Origin: JBBIPA01 sp963775935
Lineage (GTDB): Bacteria; Chloroflexota; Dehalococcoidia; GIF9; UBA5629
DNA: 64,000 bases
Reading direction: 5' to 3'
Assembly: GCA_963775935.1 (NCBI GenBank)
Contig: CAVZKR010000002.1
Coordinates: forward strand, 737,189-801,188
This document shows positions 52,599 through 62,477 of the stretch, piece after piece. The position numbers and the translations under genes were made by a program. Within the stretch, counting starts at the first letter, position 1, and each line of letters begins with the position of its first letter. The notes below the pieces were generated by a model. It was not told the DNA's origin, did not search any database, and saw nothing but the letters and a program-made list of their open reading frames with translations.

Positions 52599-54656
52599 AT
52601 GTTTAGAATTTGCCTGGATATAGGAGGGACCTTCACCGATTGTGTGGTTTTAGATAACAAAGATAACCTTGCCGAATTTAAGGCACCAAGTACGCCAGCT
52701 GATTTTTCGCAGGGGGTAATTAATGTTATTTTAGAAGCCGCATCCGCTTACTCCCAAACCTTCGAACAGTTCATTGGTGAAACTGAATTGATAGTACATG
52801 GGACGACAATAGCCACCAATGCCCTGATTAATAGAAATGTGGCTCGGACGGCAATGATCACTACTAAAGGATTTAGAGACATTATTGAGATGCGTCGTGC
52901 CCTGAAAATCGAGACACATTCTATGTATGAAGATATTCCTCCTTATATACCGATAGTACCTCGCTATCTCAGATTCACGGTCGAAGAGGAGACTCGTTAC
53001 ACTGGTGAAATCACTAAACCGGTAAATGAGAATGAACTTAAGAGTGTAATAGAGCAGATAAGAAAGGAAAGGATTGAAGCCGTCGCTATATGTTTCATAA
53101 ACTCCTATGCCAATCCTGAGAATGAAAAAAAGGCGGCTCAAATCTGCGAGCAGGAGCTTAAAGGCGTATTTGTCACCTACTCCAGTGGTATACTTCCCAA
53201 GATAGGGGAATATGAGAGAGAAAGTACCTGCGTAATAAATGCCTGTGTTGGGCCTGTTGTGTCCCGCTATATGACCAGCCTTAGAGAAAGGCTGGTAAAA
53301 GCTGGCTTTAAAGGGCAACTCCTGATAATGCAAGCCAACCAATTTACACAATCGGTATTAGCGGCAACGAGGAAGCCAGTCTACTTAATAGGTTCTGGCC
53401 CGGCGGCGGCACCAGCGGGTGGTGCTTACCTTGGCAGTATTATAAAAGAACCAAACTTAATCGCAGGCGATGTGGGAGGCACAACTTTTGATACCAGTCT
53501 GATTAGAAATGGAGAGGTTCATTTAACTGCAGGTCAATGGCTTGGAGATGACAGGATTGGACTTAAAGTGGTGGACGTCAACAGTATAGGGGCAGGAGGA
53601 GGAAGTATTGCCTGGCTGGACTCTCTGGGATTTCTGCGCGTTGGGCCGCAAAGTGCTGGTGCTGATCCAGGGCCGGCTTGCTATGGTAGGGGAGGAAAGG
53701 AGCCCACTTTAACCGATGCTGCTGTAGTTTTAGGATATATTCCGGTTGATTTTTTCTGGGGTGGCAAGCTCAAATTGGATATGGAATTAGCTAGGTCAGC
53801 CATTAAAAAAATAGCTGAGCCGCTGAAAATGAGCATTGAAGAAGGAGCACAAGCTATATTCGCCATAATCAATTCTACAATGTCAGATGGAATCGTCGAA
53901 ATATCTACCAGGAAAGGCTATGATATCAGGGATTTCAGCCTACTGATGTTTGGTGGTGGTGGTCCTCTTTGTGGAGCATTCATAGCTGAATTGCTTGGTA
54001 TCGAAAAGGTTATTGTCCCGAAGTTCGCAGCTTCTTTCAGCGCTTGGAGCATGTTTTACTTGGACATAGGGAGGGACTATTTGCGGTCTTACATCTGTCC
54101 GGTTAGCACCTCTAGCCCGGACGCTATAAACCAGCTCTATCAAGAGATGATAAAAGAGGCCTTAGCCGAGTTTGAGGTACTGAATATATCAAAGAAGGAC
54201 CTGATAATAAATAAATCTGCGGACGTCCGATATATGAGACAATATCATGAGCTCGAGATGTGTTTTCCTAAAAGTGACATTACTTCTGCAGACCTGGAGC
54301 AAATGGTAAAAGAGTTTAAACGGAAACATGAAGAGTTATATACTTTTTCGTTGCCATGGGTTCTGCCTGAATTTCGAAATCTGCGAACAATAACTAAGAT
54401 TTTGGCATCGAAGATAGAGCCGAAGAGGATAGCCGCTGGCACAAAAGACCCTTCAGAGGCACTAAAGCGAAAAAGAAGGTGTATCTTTAACGGTAGCTAT
54501 GTAGAGACACCAAGTTATGATGGTAGCAGTTTGAAATCCAGGAATGTTATTCAGGGACCTGCAGTGATCGAGGAGGCAACAACTACTGTGGTAATCACCA
54601 GGGAATTTCATTGTAATATTGATGACTGGGGAAACTATGTTATAAGGAGGACATAA
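52599..54656 (+). CDS. hyuA: Hydantoinase/oxoprolinase/acetone-carboxylase-type subunit A
   Basis: 685 residues. The N-terminal ATPase-like phosphate loop is LDIGGTFTDCVVLD, followed by VHGTTIATNALINR. The second half of the actin-like fold has IAGDVGGTTFDTSLI, GAGGGSIAWLDSLGFLRVGP, SAGADPGPACYGRGG and MFGGGGPLCGAFIAELLG. The family uses ATP for hydantoin or oxoproline opening or, in acetone and acetophenone carboxylases, for carboxylation. With the UbiD and CoA-transferase genes nearby, a carboxylase role is attractive but unproven. It lies 2 bp before the B-subunit gene. Confidence 0.88.
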   Translation: MFRICLDIGGTFTDCVVLDNKDNLAEFKAPSTPADFSQGVINVILEAASAYSQTFEQFIGETELIVHGTTIATNALINRNVARTAMITTKGFRDIIEMRRALKIETHSMYEDIPPYIPIVPRYLRFTVEEETRYTGEITKPVNENELKSVIEQIRKERIEAVAICFINSYANPENEKKAAQICEQELKGVFVTYSSGILPKIGEYERESTCVINACVGPVVSRYMTSLRERLVKAGFKGQLLIMQANQFTQSVLAATRKPVYLIGSGPAAAPAGGAYLGSIIKEPNLIAGDVGGTTFDTSLIRNGEVHLTAGQWLGDDRIGLKVVDVNSIGAGGGSIAWLDSLGFLRVGPQSAGADPGPACYGRGGKEPTLTDAAVVLGYIPVDFFWGGKLKLDMELARSAIKKIAEPLKMSIEEGAQAIFAIINSTMSDGIVEISTRKGYDIRDFSLLMFGGGGPLCGAFIAELLGIEKVIVPKFAASFSAWSMFYLDIGRDYLRSYICPVSTSSPDAINQLYQEMIKEALAEFEVLNISKKDLIINKSADVRYMRQYHELEMCFPKSDITSADLEQMVKEFKRKHEELYTFSLPWVLPEFRNLRTITKILASKIEPKRIAAGTKDPSEALKRKRRCIFNGSYVETPSYDGSSLKSRNVIQGPAVIEEATTTVVITREFHCNIDDWGNYVIRRT

Positions 54657-54658
54657 AA

Positions 54659-56397
54659 ATGGTGCAGACCGATCCAACCACTGTGGCTACAATATGGCAT
54701 TTTTTGAAGAGAGTCTGTAGGGAGATGCGCGAGACTACGGAACGGACAGCCGCTAACGTTTTGATAGTCACGCTTCACGATATTGGTTACGGGATATGGG
54801 ATGCCCAGGGCCGGGCTGTGGCTATCCCTGAAGGTCTACCGGGCCGGATGGTAGCAAGTACCTTTCAGATAAGGGCAATATTAAAAGAATTCAGCGGGAA
54901 GATTAACCCTGGAGACCTGTTCTTGACTAATCACCCATTCAGAGCAGGGGCTAATCACCTGCCGGATTGGGTCTTCATTCGGCCGATATTCTATAAGGAC
55001 GAGCTAGTGTTTTTCACCTGTATGGGTACTCATGTCCCGGACAACGGCGGTGCAAAGCCCGGTGCCTTCTGGCTTGCCCACGATGCTATTGCAGAGGGCC
55101 TGCATATCCCACCAATAAAAGTTATGGAAAAAGGTCGGGAAAGGGAGGATGTGATTGATCTCATCCTGTGTAATAATCGAATGCCTGGTTTGATGCGGCA
55201 TGAGATGAGTTCTCTTATGGGTAGCACTGTACTAGCAGACAGAAGGCTTATTGAGTTGCTTAACAAGTATAGCAAGGAGGTGGTATTTGCTAGTATAGAG
55301 GAAATGATAAATCGTACTGAAAAGGCGGTGCGTGCTGATATTGCCAAGTGGCCAGATGGCACGTATTACTCGGAAGCACAGATTGATAACGACGGCGCTG
55401 AGATAGGTGTACCTTTAACCGTCAGGTGCAAGCTAACTATCAAAGATGACGAGGCGACATTTGACTTCTCAGATAGTGATGCACAGCGTAAGGGGAATTG
55501 CAATCAAACTTATTATACGACCTTTAGTGGTGCAATAAGTAAGTCTTTACTGTTTCTACGGCCTGAACTCAGAGAGTATCACAACGAGGGGAGCATGAGA
55601 CCTTTTCACGTGGTAACTCGAGAGGGTACGATTGTGCATGCCAGACCTGGTGCTTTGACAGCATGTATGCCACTAACTGCTGGCATGGTTACGCAATGCG
55701 TCTTTTCATCACTGTCGCAAGCCTTACCAGAAAAAGCACACGCTGATTACTCTAAACTTGTTGGTGGTACGTACATGGGAATAGATCCAAGGACAGACGA
55801 GCTATACGCATATGTTTCGTTTGGTCCTTATGGTGGTGGCGGGGCGATATATGGGTATGATGGATATCAATGCTGCTGTGACCAGAATGCACTAGGTTCC
55901 ATTAGCAAGACTGATGTCGAGGACGAGATGGTAAGATTCCCCTGGCGTGTGATAGAGTATGAATTTCTGACCGATTCAGCCGGAGCAGGGAGGTGGCGTG
56001 GTGCTCCTGGTATAATCTGGAAAGCTGTTAACGAGGGTGGAGACTGCTTTCGCCGGGAGGAGTATCCGATGGATACTATACTCAAGGACAAGGTTGTCAA
56101 GGTGGATACCCAACCCCCAACAACGAGCTATACGTAATACAGGGTAATGAGAGTATTAAGGTTACTCAACCGAAGATAGAACAAAACCTGAAGGCTGGAG
56201 ATGTTATTTTTAGCAAGAGTGGAGGTGGCGCTGGCGTAGGACCTCCGGAAGAGCGGGAGCCCGAAGCCGTAAAAATGGATGTAAAGAACGAGCTAGTCTC
56301 AATAGGAGCAGCACAAGATATTTATAAGGTTGTTCTGAACTCAGACAACCTGGAAATTGATTATAATACAACGAAAAGACTCAGGAGCCGGCGTTAA
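54659..56397 (+). pseudogene. hyuB: Hydantoinase/carboxylase-type subunit B with a C-terminal frameshift
   Basis: The main frame (54,659-56,137, 492 residues) is a HyuB-like protein: DIGYGIWDAQGRAVAIPEGL, FLTNHPFRAGANHLPDWVFI, HEMSSLMGSTV, and the DSAGAGRWRGAPGIIWKAV segment. Near 56,110, in a CCCAACCCCCAAC tract, the family sequence moves to another frame (PNNELYVIQGNESIKVTQPK, then SGGGAGVGPPEEREPEAV) and ends at 56,395-56,397. One missing base explains it; the restored protein would be about 579 residues, the usual length. A one-base deletion or a sequencing error in the C-run. Confidence 0.83.
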
Positions 56398-56460
56398 TGA
56401 GATAAGGAGCGATTCTTGCTTAGGGGATACATATTCGTTTTTAGAGGAGGTATATTCATA

Positions 56461-57396
56461 ATGAACCTTTCTGAGCAAGTTGACAATGTGTATGTAATAG
56501 ATACGAAAATGTTTGGCTTTGACCGATACCATTCAGCATATATAGTAGAAGGGAAAAAGATAGCATTGATAGATACCGGCACAGCAAATTCAACTGAAGC
56601 TGTACGGGCAGCTATCAAAGCGCACGGATTTGCTATCGATGATATTTCATATATAGTTATTACCCACGCGCATGAGGATCACATGGGCAACGCCGGTATA
56701 CTATTAAAAGAGATGCCTAGGGCAAGAGTTATGATCCATCCCGCAGGTGCAGAAGTCATAATACACCCTTCTGCCAGAATTACAATTAATAAAAGAAAGC
56801 TTGGAAAAAATTTCGTCGCGAAATTTGGTGAACCTATGCCTGTCCCATCATCTCGTGTCGAAACCGTAGATGATGGCGATTTAATTGATCTAGGTGATGG
56901 TGAGACATTACGGATTATCTATACGCCGGGGCACCAACCGGAACATATAGCCATACTCGATGAGAAAAACAGAGGCCTATTCATCGGTGATGCTCCGGGA
57001 GGTTACCGTACCGAATCGGATGTTCTCACGGTTCCCTCTCCCCCCAGGTCTGATATGAAGCAGTCTATGGAAACAATAAAGAAGCTTGTGGATATACCTA
57101 TCACCAGGCTTTTCCTAGGCCATTACGGGATTTGTAACAAGCCTAAAGACATCATGCAGCGTGCGTTAGTTGCCATGAAAGTACGTGACGAAATATTATC
57201 GGAGGCTTTGCGAAAAAAAATATCGGAGAAGGAACTGACGCAGAGAATAATAGATAGTATTGCCTCAGAGCTGGAGAGGCGCAGAATAAGCGAAGGGGAG
57301 AGTGTTTACACATATGTAACCACTGAATTGGTTCCTGCTTGGGCGAAGGCAGTTAAATTGTACTCCAAAAAACCTAAAAAAAACGACAAGGATTGA
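56461..57396 (+). CDS. Metallo-beta-lactamase-fold hydrolase
   Basis: 311 residues from ATG 56,461, preceded by AGAGGAGG; earlier in-frame starts are less likely. It has the MBL metal motif THAHEDHMGN (HxHxDH), an upstream IDTGTAN strand, the IYTPGHQPEHIAIL region with the next His, GDAPGG with the bridging Asp, and GHYG near residue 220. The C-terminal 70 residues are helical and charged. Family members are hydrolases or thioesterases of varied substrate; here it may hydrolyse a CoA-thioester or cyclic intermediate of the HyuAB pathway (inference). Confidence 0.83.
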   Translation: MNLSEQVDNVYVIDTKMFGFDRYHSAYIVEGKKIALIDTGTANSTEAVRAAIKAHGFAIDDISYIVITHAHEDHMGNAGILLKEMPRARVMIHPAGAEVIIHPSARITINKRKLGKNFVAKFGEPMPVPSSRVETVDDGDLIDLGDGETLRIIYTPGHQPEHIAILDEKNRGLFIGDAPGGYRTESDVLTVPSPPRSDMKQSMETIKKLVDIPITRLFLGHYGICNKPKDIMQRALVAMKVRDEILSEALRKKISEKELTQRIIDSIASELERRRISEGESVYTYVTTELVPAWAKAVKLYSKKPKKNDKD

Positions 57397-57609
57397 CTCA
57401 CTGCGAAGAATAAAAAACATAGCCTTTGGCTACTAGTCGTTCATAAATGAGAAATGGGAATGGAATCGCCTCATCAATTACCATGAAGTTGGTCTATGTG
57501 CAGATGTGCAAATCATTAACAAAAATGGTACACATATGAGGCACTTTAATGGGGTAGATTCGGGATGCTACTGAGAGAACCGAGCAAAATAAAAGTCAAG
57601 GAGGAAATA

Positions 57610-58380
57610 ATGTTTCTTAATTATGAGAAGAAAGGAAGAATTGCTATCTTTACTTTGAACCGCCCAGATGTATTAAATGCTTTAAATAGCCAGTTACAAA
57701 GTGAACTTCGTGAGGCATTGGTAGACTTCCGGGATGACAATGAATTGTGGGTTGGTATTATTACCGGTGCTGGTGAAAAGGCCTTTTGCGCCGGTGCTGA
57801 TATAAAAGAGTTTTTACCTACTCTAAAAGAGAATTTAGACCGTCTTTGGGCTATACCACCTCCCCTAAAGCATGGGTTTGAATTGTGGAAGCCGATTATT
57901 GCGGCCATTAATGGATGGTGCTTAGGCGGTGGCCTAGAACTGGCTCTGGCTTGTGATATCAGGATAGCTTCAGAGAATGCACGCCTCGGCCTAGCTGAAG
58001 TGACTGTAGGTATGATGCCTGGTGGTGGAGGGACCCAGAGGTTACCTCGCGCTATCCCTCTGGCTAAGGCGGCCGAGATGATCTTTACTGGCAGACCTAT
58101 AGATTCTCAGGAAGCATACCGCATAGGCCTGGTAAACAAAGTTGTCCCGTTAGGGCAGCTTATGTCTGCGGCTATAGAAATGGCCGAGGATATCTGTAAG
58201 GTGGGACCACTAGCGGTTAGAGCCTCCAAACAAGCATTATATACAGGAATTGATATTAGCTTGGAAAAGGGTTTACTTTTTGAAAGGGCAATGATGGAAC
58301 GCATTATGAAAACTGAAGACTTCATTGAAGGGACAAAGGCTTTCGTAGAAAAGAGAAAACCGAAATTTGAAGGTAAGTAA
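57610..58380 (+). CDS. Enoyl-CoA hydratase/isomerase family protein
   Basis: 256 residues from ATG 57,610, placed by AAGGAGG. It is a crotonase fold: LNRPDVLNALNSQLQSEL, oxyanion-hole segments AFCAGADIKEF and GWCLGGGLELALACDI, and both glutamates expected of hydratases (in GLELAL and in GLAEVTVGMMPGGGGTQRLP). It would hydrate a 2-enoyl-CoA in beta-oxidation of the acid handled by this cluster. An acyl-CoA dehydrogenase remnant follows directly, so the partner that makes the enoyl-CoA has been lost locally. Confidence 0.9.
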   Translation: MFLNYEKKGRIAIFTLNRPDVLNALNSQLQSELREALVDFRDDNELWVGIITGAGEKAFCAGADIKEFLPTLKENLDRLWAIPPPLKHGFELWKPIIAAINGWCLGGGLELALACDIRIASENARLGLAEVTVGMMPGGGGTQRLPRAIPLAKAAEMIFTGRPIDSQEAYRIGLVNKVVPLGQLMSAAIEMAEDICKVGPLAVRASKQALYTGIDISLEKGLLFERAMMERIMKTEDFIEGTKAFVEKRKPKFEGK

Positions 58381-58428
58381 TCTTCACCACTATCATAATG
58401 GCAAATATAGCAAAGAAATCACACATCA

Positions 58429-58806
58429 ATGATAGAATACACAAAACAGAGAATTCAGGGTGGTAAGGCTATTATTAGACATCCTAATATTGCATCACTG
58501 TTGGGAGAAGTGGCTGTCAACATGGAAGCAGCAAGGGCATTTATACGGAGAGGTGCATGGGAATACGACCAATGTGAGAAAAACGGGCGGATGTTTAATA
58601 TATTTTTGGACTGAAGGCGTTCGTTACTTTGTAAAAAATTGTGCTGGCGTTTTTGTGAAATAGCATCTGATGTCTATGGAGGCATCGGTGGGTCAACCGA
58701 TATGCCTATTGAAAGCTTTGTTCGCCGCACATATCGTACTTTGCATACTGGAGGGACCACTGATATGAACGTAATTCAGTGTGGACTAGAATACGATAAT
58801 AGGTGA
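58429..58806 (+). pseudogene. Acyl-CoA dehydrogenase remnant
   Basis: The first frame has EYTKQRIQGGKAIIRHPNIA, then VNMEAARAFIRRGAWEYDQ; after a shift near 58,600-58,640 another frame reads EIASDVYGGIGGSTDMPIES, FVRRTYRTLHTGGTTDMNVI and stops at 58,806. Both parts are from the C-terminal helical domain of acyl-CoA dehydrogenases. The N-terminal two thirds are absent. Confidence 0.8.
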
Positions 58807-58901
58807 TTAAAGGTTGTTATTCCCGGTGCTGAAATATATGAGATTTTTGGAGACCAAATAGTGAAACTATAAAGGATATCTAAATAAAGGGGTGTGGCAC
58901 G

Positions 58902-60737
58902 ATGAATATGAGAAACTGGATAGGGGCAGTAATTAAGTACTTCTATTCATTGACTGAGGTGATAGTCTGGCTTGGATACATCACTTTAACTGGTATTGTA
59001 GTAATTGTTTTCATAGATGTTTGTGGACGTTATTTTTTCAACAGTCCTTTTCTGGGCGCATATGAATCTGTTGAGGTTGGCATGACTATTTTAGTTGGGT
59101 CAGCAGTTATGTGGGCTACTTTTACATGGAGGCACGTGTCTATCGATATACTTATTTCCCGTTTCAATAGGCGTATTTTTATAATATTACAAAGTATGTT
59201 TTCATTTTTAGGATTTGTGGCCTGGATTGGAGTAGCTTATTTAATTTATCTTTTCGCATTGGACATACTGCGTACTGGTCAAATGCCAGGTTTGCTTCCC
59301 GTAAGCCGTGGGCCATTCCTGATAGTATTGTCGGTAGCGCTATTTTTTTCCAGCTTGATTTCGCTCATACAAACATTTCATCATGGTGTGTCCGAACAGG
59401 ATAGGGGAAAAAGGGGAACATGGGCTATGAGTAATGAGTTAATGGGTGTGATGGTAATCGGTATTATGCTGTTTTTGATGTTCCTGGGTATGCCTATTTG
59501 GCTTTCTATGCTGCTACCAGGTACTATATTTATAGCTCTTCTCAGTGGTGTCGATCAGGCTTTTAGTGTCGTCGCAATAACTATTAACTCGATTGCTCGA
59601 GATTATGACTTTGCTGTGTTGCCCGTGTTCTTGCTTTTGGGCGAGTTCGCCGAAATGTCCGGAATGATGACTGCAGTCTATAATTCCCTGAATACCCTGG
59701 TGGGGAAAATTCGGGGTGGCCTGGCAATGGCCAGCGTTCTCGGAGCCGCTGCCTTTTCCTGTATCAGTGGTTCCAGCATGGCTTGTGCTGCCATTATGAC
59801 CAGGGTCGCTCTGCCGAAATTACTTGACTATAAATACGACCCTAAATTGGCTACAGGCGCCCTTTGCGCAGGTGGTACTCTGGGCAACCTTATTCCTCCT
59901 GGCACCATTCTTGTTATTTATGCAATTCTTGCCCAGATTTCCCTGGGCAAGCTTTTTATTGCCTGTTATATTCCAGGATTTCTCCTGGCTTTTATGTATT
60001 TACTACAGATTTATATTCAGTGTGTGTTAAATCCATCATTAGGTCCCAGCAGAGCCAGCGGTAGCACCTGGAGAGAAAAACTAGTTGCCACAAAATACCT
60101 GATGCCAGTGGTGATAGCACTTGTCGTTATATTGGGTGGCCTCGAGTTGGGAGTTTTTACCCCCAATGAAGCTGCTTCTATCTGTACTATTCTAACCTTT
60201 CTCTACGCAATTGCTAGAAAAACAGTGAGCGGACAAAAGCTTAAACTGGCGTTTAGTAATACCCTCGCTACTACGGGCATGATTTTTGCAATCATTATGT
60301 GTGCCCGAGTTTTTACTGTGTTCTTAGCTCTTTCCCAACTACCGCAAGCACTCGGTACGTTACTCACGGAACTAAATTTGTCTGCCCTTGGACTGGTAAT
60401 TCTCATTATGGTCGTCTATTTTATTCTGGGTATCCCAATGAACGTTATAGGTATGCTAGTGTTGACACTTCCTATCTTGCTTCCGCTGTTTGAGATTTAT
60501 AATATCGATCTCATTTGGTTTGGTGTTCTGGCGATAGTCCAGGTTGAGTTGGCGAACATTACACCACCCGTAGGTACGACCCTCTTTATCGTTGCAGGAA
60601 TGGTCAAACCAATGGGCATTTCGATGGGTACTGTATTCAAAGGCGTAATACCTTTTTGTATAACATGCATTTTGTTTCTTATCATTTTGATAGCCTTCCC
60701 GCAAATTAGCTTGTTCATGGTCAGTCAGATGCAATGA
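58902..60737 (+). CDS. Fused DctQ-DctM TRAP transporter permease
   Basis: 611 residues. Residues 1-165 are the four-helix small subunit DctQ (VIVFIDVCGRYFFNSPFLGA, FTWRHVSIDILISRFNRR). Residues 180-611 are the large DctM subunit (GMPIWLSMLLPGTIFIALLS, CISGSSMACAAIMTRVALPK, LGNLIPPGTILVIYAILAQI and a duplicated NITPPVGTTLFIVAG region). It is a sodium- or proton-driven importer of carboxylates that needs a DctP binding protein, not encoded in this window. AAAGGGG precedes the ATG. Its place after the CoA-pathway genes suggests it imports the substrate acid. Confidence 0.9.
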   Translation: MNMRNWIGAVIKYFYSLTEVIVWLGYITLTGIVVIVFIDVCGRYFFNSPFLGAYESVEVGMTILVGSAVMWATFTWRHVSIDILISRFNRRIFIILQSMFSFLGFVAWIGVAYLIYLFALDILRTGQMPGLLPVSRGPFLIVLSVALFFSSLISLIQTFHHGVSEQDRGKRGTWAMSNELMGVMVIGIMLFLMFLGMPIWLSMLLPGTIFIALLSGVDQAFSVVAITINSIARDYDFAVLPVFLLLGEFAEMSGMMTAVYNSLNTLVGKIRGGLAMASVLGAAAFSCISGSSMACAAIMTRVALPKLLDYKYDPKLATGALCAGGTLGNLIPPGTILVIYAILAQISLGKLFIACYIPGFLLAFMYLLQIYIQCVLNPSLGPSRASGSTWREKLVATKYLMPVVIALVVILGGLELGVFTPNEAASICTILTFLYAIARKTVSGQKLKLAFSNTLATTGMIFAIIMCARVFTVFLALSQLPQALGTLLTELNLSALGLVILIMVVYFILGIPMNVIGMLVLTLPILLPLFEIYNIDLIWFGVLAIVQVELANITPPVGTTLFIVAGMVKPMGISMGTVFKGVIPFCITCILFLIILIAFPQISLFMVSQMQ

Positions 60738-60942
60738 TAGTAAAAGGAATGAAAATTCATAGTAGATTCGTATGTTGAAAGTTCCATAATTTGTTAAACA
60801 ATTGAAGACATCATAACAATTTTATAGCTCATTATTACTCTCCTTAAAAATGTTATATCGATTAACCATGCCTCGGTTACTTTAGATCATACGTATTACT
60901 CTCAGAGACAGGTCATCAGTTTACTTCTTAGCAGAGTCCCTT

Positions 60943-62457
60943 TTAGAAGGGAGCGAGATTATTCGGGTCTAAAATCTGCTTTATTACTCTCTCTTTTTCT
61001 GGGTAGTTTTCCCAGGCGGCACCATAATACTCAACATCAGGATGCATCGGGAAACCACCTCTTTGCACAAAATCTTCGTGACAATCCTTCATCAATAACA
61101 TTAGCTCGCTCTGATGCTCGACTGCGGTGAAACGCAGGCTTTCCTCTTTGGACATATGAAGCATGTCAAAAGGCAAGAACCAATTGGTGGTACCATAGTC
61201 GTCCAATATTGGAGGTACGTGCTTCTTAGTATGTATATTAACAATATCAGCTACTTTTAGAGCACTATCCAGGGATTCAAAGAAAATTATCGAGGAAAAC
61301 CGTCCCCCCGCCAGGTTGGAAACAATAGCATCCGAAGACATAAAGTGAGTCTGATCCCGGAGTCCGCGGCTTGCCCGGGCTTCAGCACCGTATGAGTTAC
61401 AGATATCCAGCAGTACTTTCTCTTCGTAGTCCAACCGCTTGTCGGAACCAATACCATAGAGCAGGATACGACCGGTAGTCTGTTCTGGTTTTTCACGAGC
61501 TGCCGGGCCAGTGATTTTATTCCAGTTGTCCCAAAAGCCTGCGGCACCAGTTAGTGCGTCTTTACCCGAGCTTCTAGCTCTAGCCATAGAGATAAACCAG
61601 GGCGGTACTGTCATCATTAAAAGGCCAATCTGACACTTACCGATTTCATAAAAGGCATCAATGGCAGCTTTCCTGGTGGAGAAGGTGAAGTTATACCATT
61701 TAAATCTTTTGGCGGGCAGTTCCAGAGTTGTAGTCGGGGAATCTCCTCGCGGGACTAATCTCTCTTTGATGAACGGGAATATCCGGATTCCTATCTTGGT
61801 TACAATACCCTTCCTTATGGGGCTGCCATATCCAGAGCTAATTAGAAGGCCGCGAAGGTCAGGGCCGGGTCCCTCACCCCAGAAGAAATCCTCTGATGTG
61901 GCTCTCGAACCGAGGTTGAGTAACTCCCCTTCCGGGGTTACCCATTCTACACCCAGCACACGCCGATAACCCCTATCACCAAGACGGTATGATAGGGCTC
62001 CCTCACCGATATTGATTGCGTTAGCTAGTACCGAACATTCGCCGCCGCTCATCGGGACAAAGGTCATCAAACCTCTTTTCATCAGTTCAGCCTGCAAAGA
62101 AGCGGAGGCAACGCCAGGCTCGACAATAGCATAAAGGTTATTCTCATCTATCTTGAGCTTTCTCATTCTTTTCAGGTCAATGAAAAGCTGGTTTTCCCTT
62201 TCAGAGCCGGGAGGGTCAGAGCCGTAGGAACTGGTAGCGATAAAAGGTATCATATACCGGTTACAGACCCTGATGATTGCCTGGACCTCTGCGGCAGTTT
62301 CTGGTTGAATACTGCAGATCGGTTTCGGCAACGGAAGTTGTGAAAGACTATGAGTACCCCTAGGACGATCAGCCTCACAAATAGCCGGGTCATCACTAAC
62401 CCATTCTGGGCCAACAATAGCTTGTAAAGCCTGATAAGCCTCTTTAATTATAGCCAT
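60943..62457 (-). CDS. VAO/PCMH-type FAD-linked oxidoreductase
   Basis: About 504 residues; ATG 62,457 is favoured because GGAGGTG lies 6 bp upstream. The PCMH FAD-binding domain includes IRVCNRYMIPFIATSSYGSD, VEPGVASASLQAELMKRGLM and ANAINIGEGALSYRLGDRGY; the C-terminal cap ends with IKQILDPNNLAPF. Related to 4-cresol dehydrogenase and to the protein at 36,257. It is coupled to the CCG protein encoded just upstream (11-bp gap), repeating the FAD-oxidase plus CCG pairing in the opposite gene order. Substrate unknown. Confidence 0.83.
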   Translation of the reverse strand: MAIIKEAYQALQAIVGPEWVSDDPAICEADRPRGTHSLSQLPLPKPICSIQPETAAEVQAIIRVCNRYMIPFIATSSYGSDPPGSERENQLFIDLKRMRKLKIDENNLYAIVEPGVASASLQAELMKRGLMTFVPMSGGECSVLANAINIGEGALSYRLGDRGYRRVLGVEWVTPEGELLNLGSRATSEDFFWGEGPGPDLRGLLISSGYGSPIRKGIVTKIGIRIFPFIKERLVPRGDSPTTTLELPAKRFKWYNFTFSTRKAAIDAFYEIGKCQIGLLMMTVPPWFISMARARSSGKDALTGAAGFWDNWNKITGPAAREKPEQTTGRILLYGIGSDKRLDYEEKVLLDICNSYGAEARASRGLRDQTHFMSSDAIVSNLAGGRFSSIIFFESLDSALKVADIVNIHTKKHVPPILDDYGTTNWFLPFDMLHMSKEESLRFTAVEHQSELMLLMKDCHEDFVQRGGFPMHPDVEYYGAAWENYPEKERVIKQILDPNNLAPF

Positions 62458-62477
62458 AATAAACACCTCCTGCTAGA

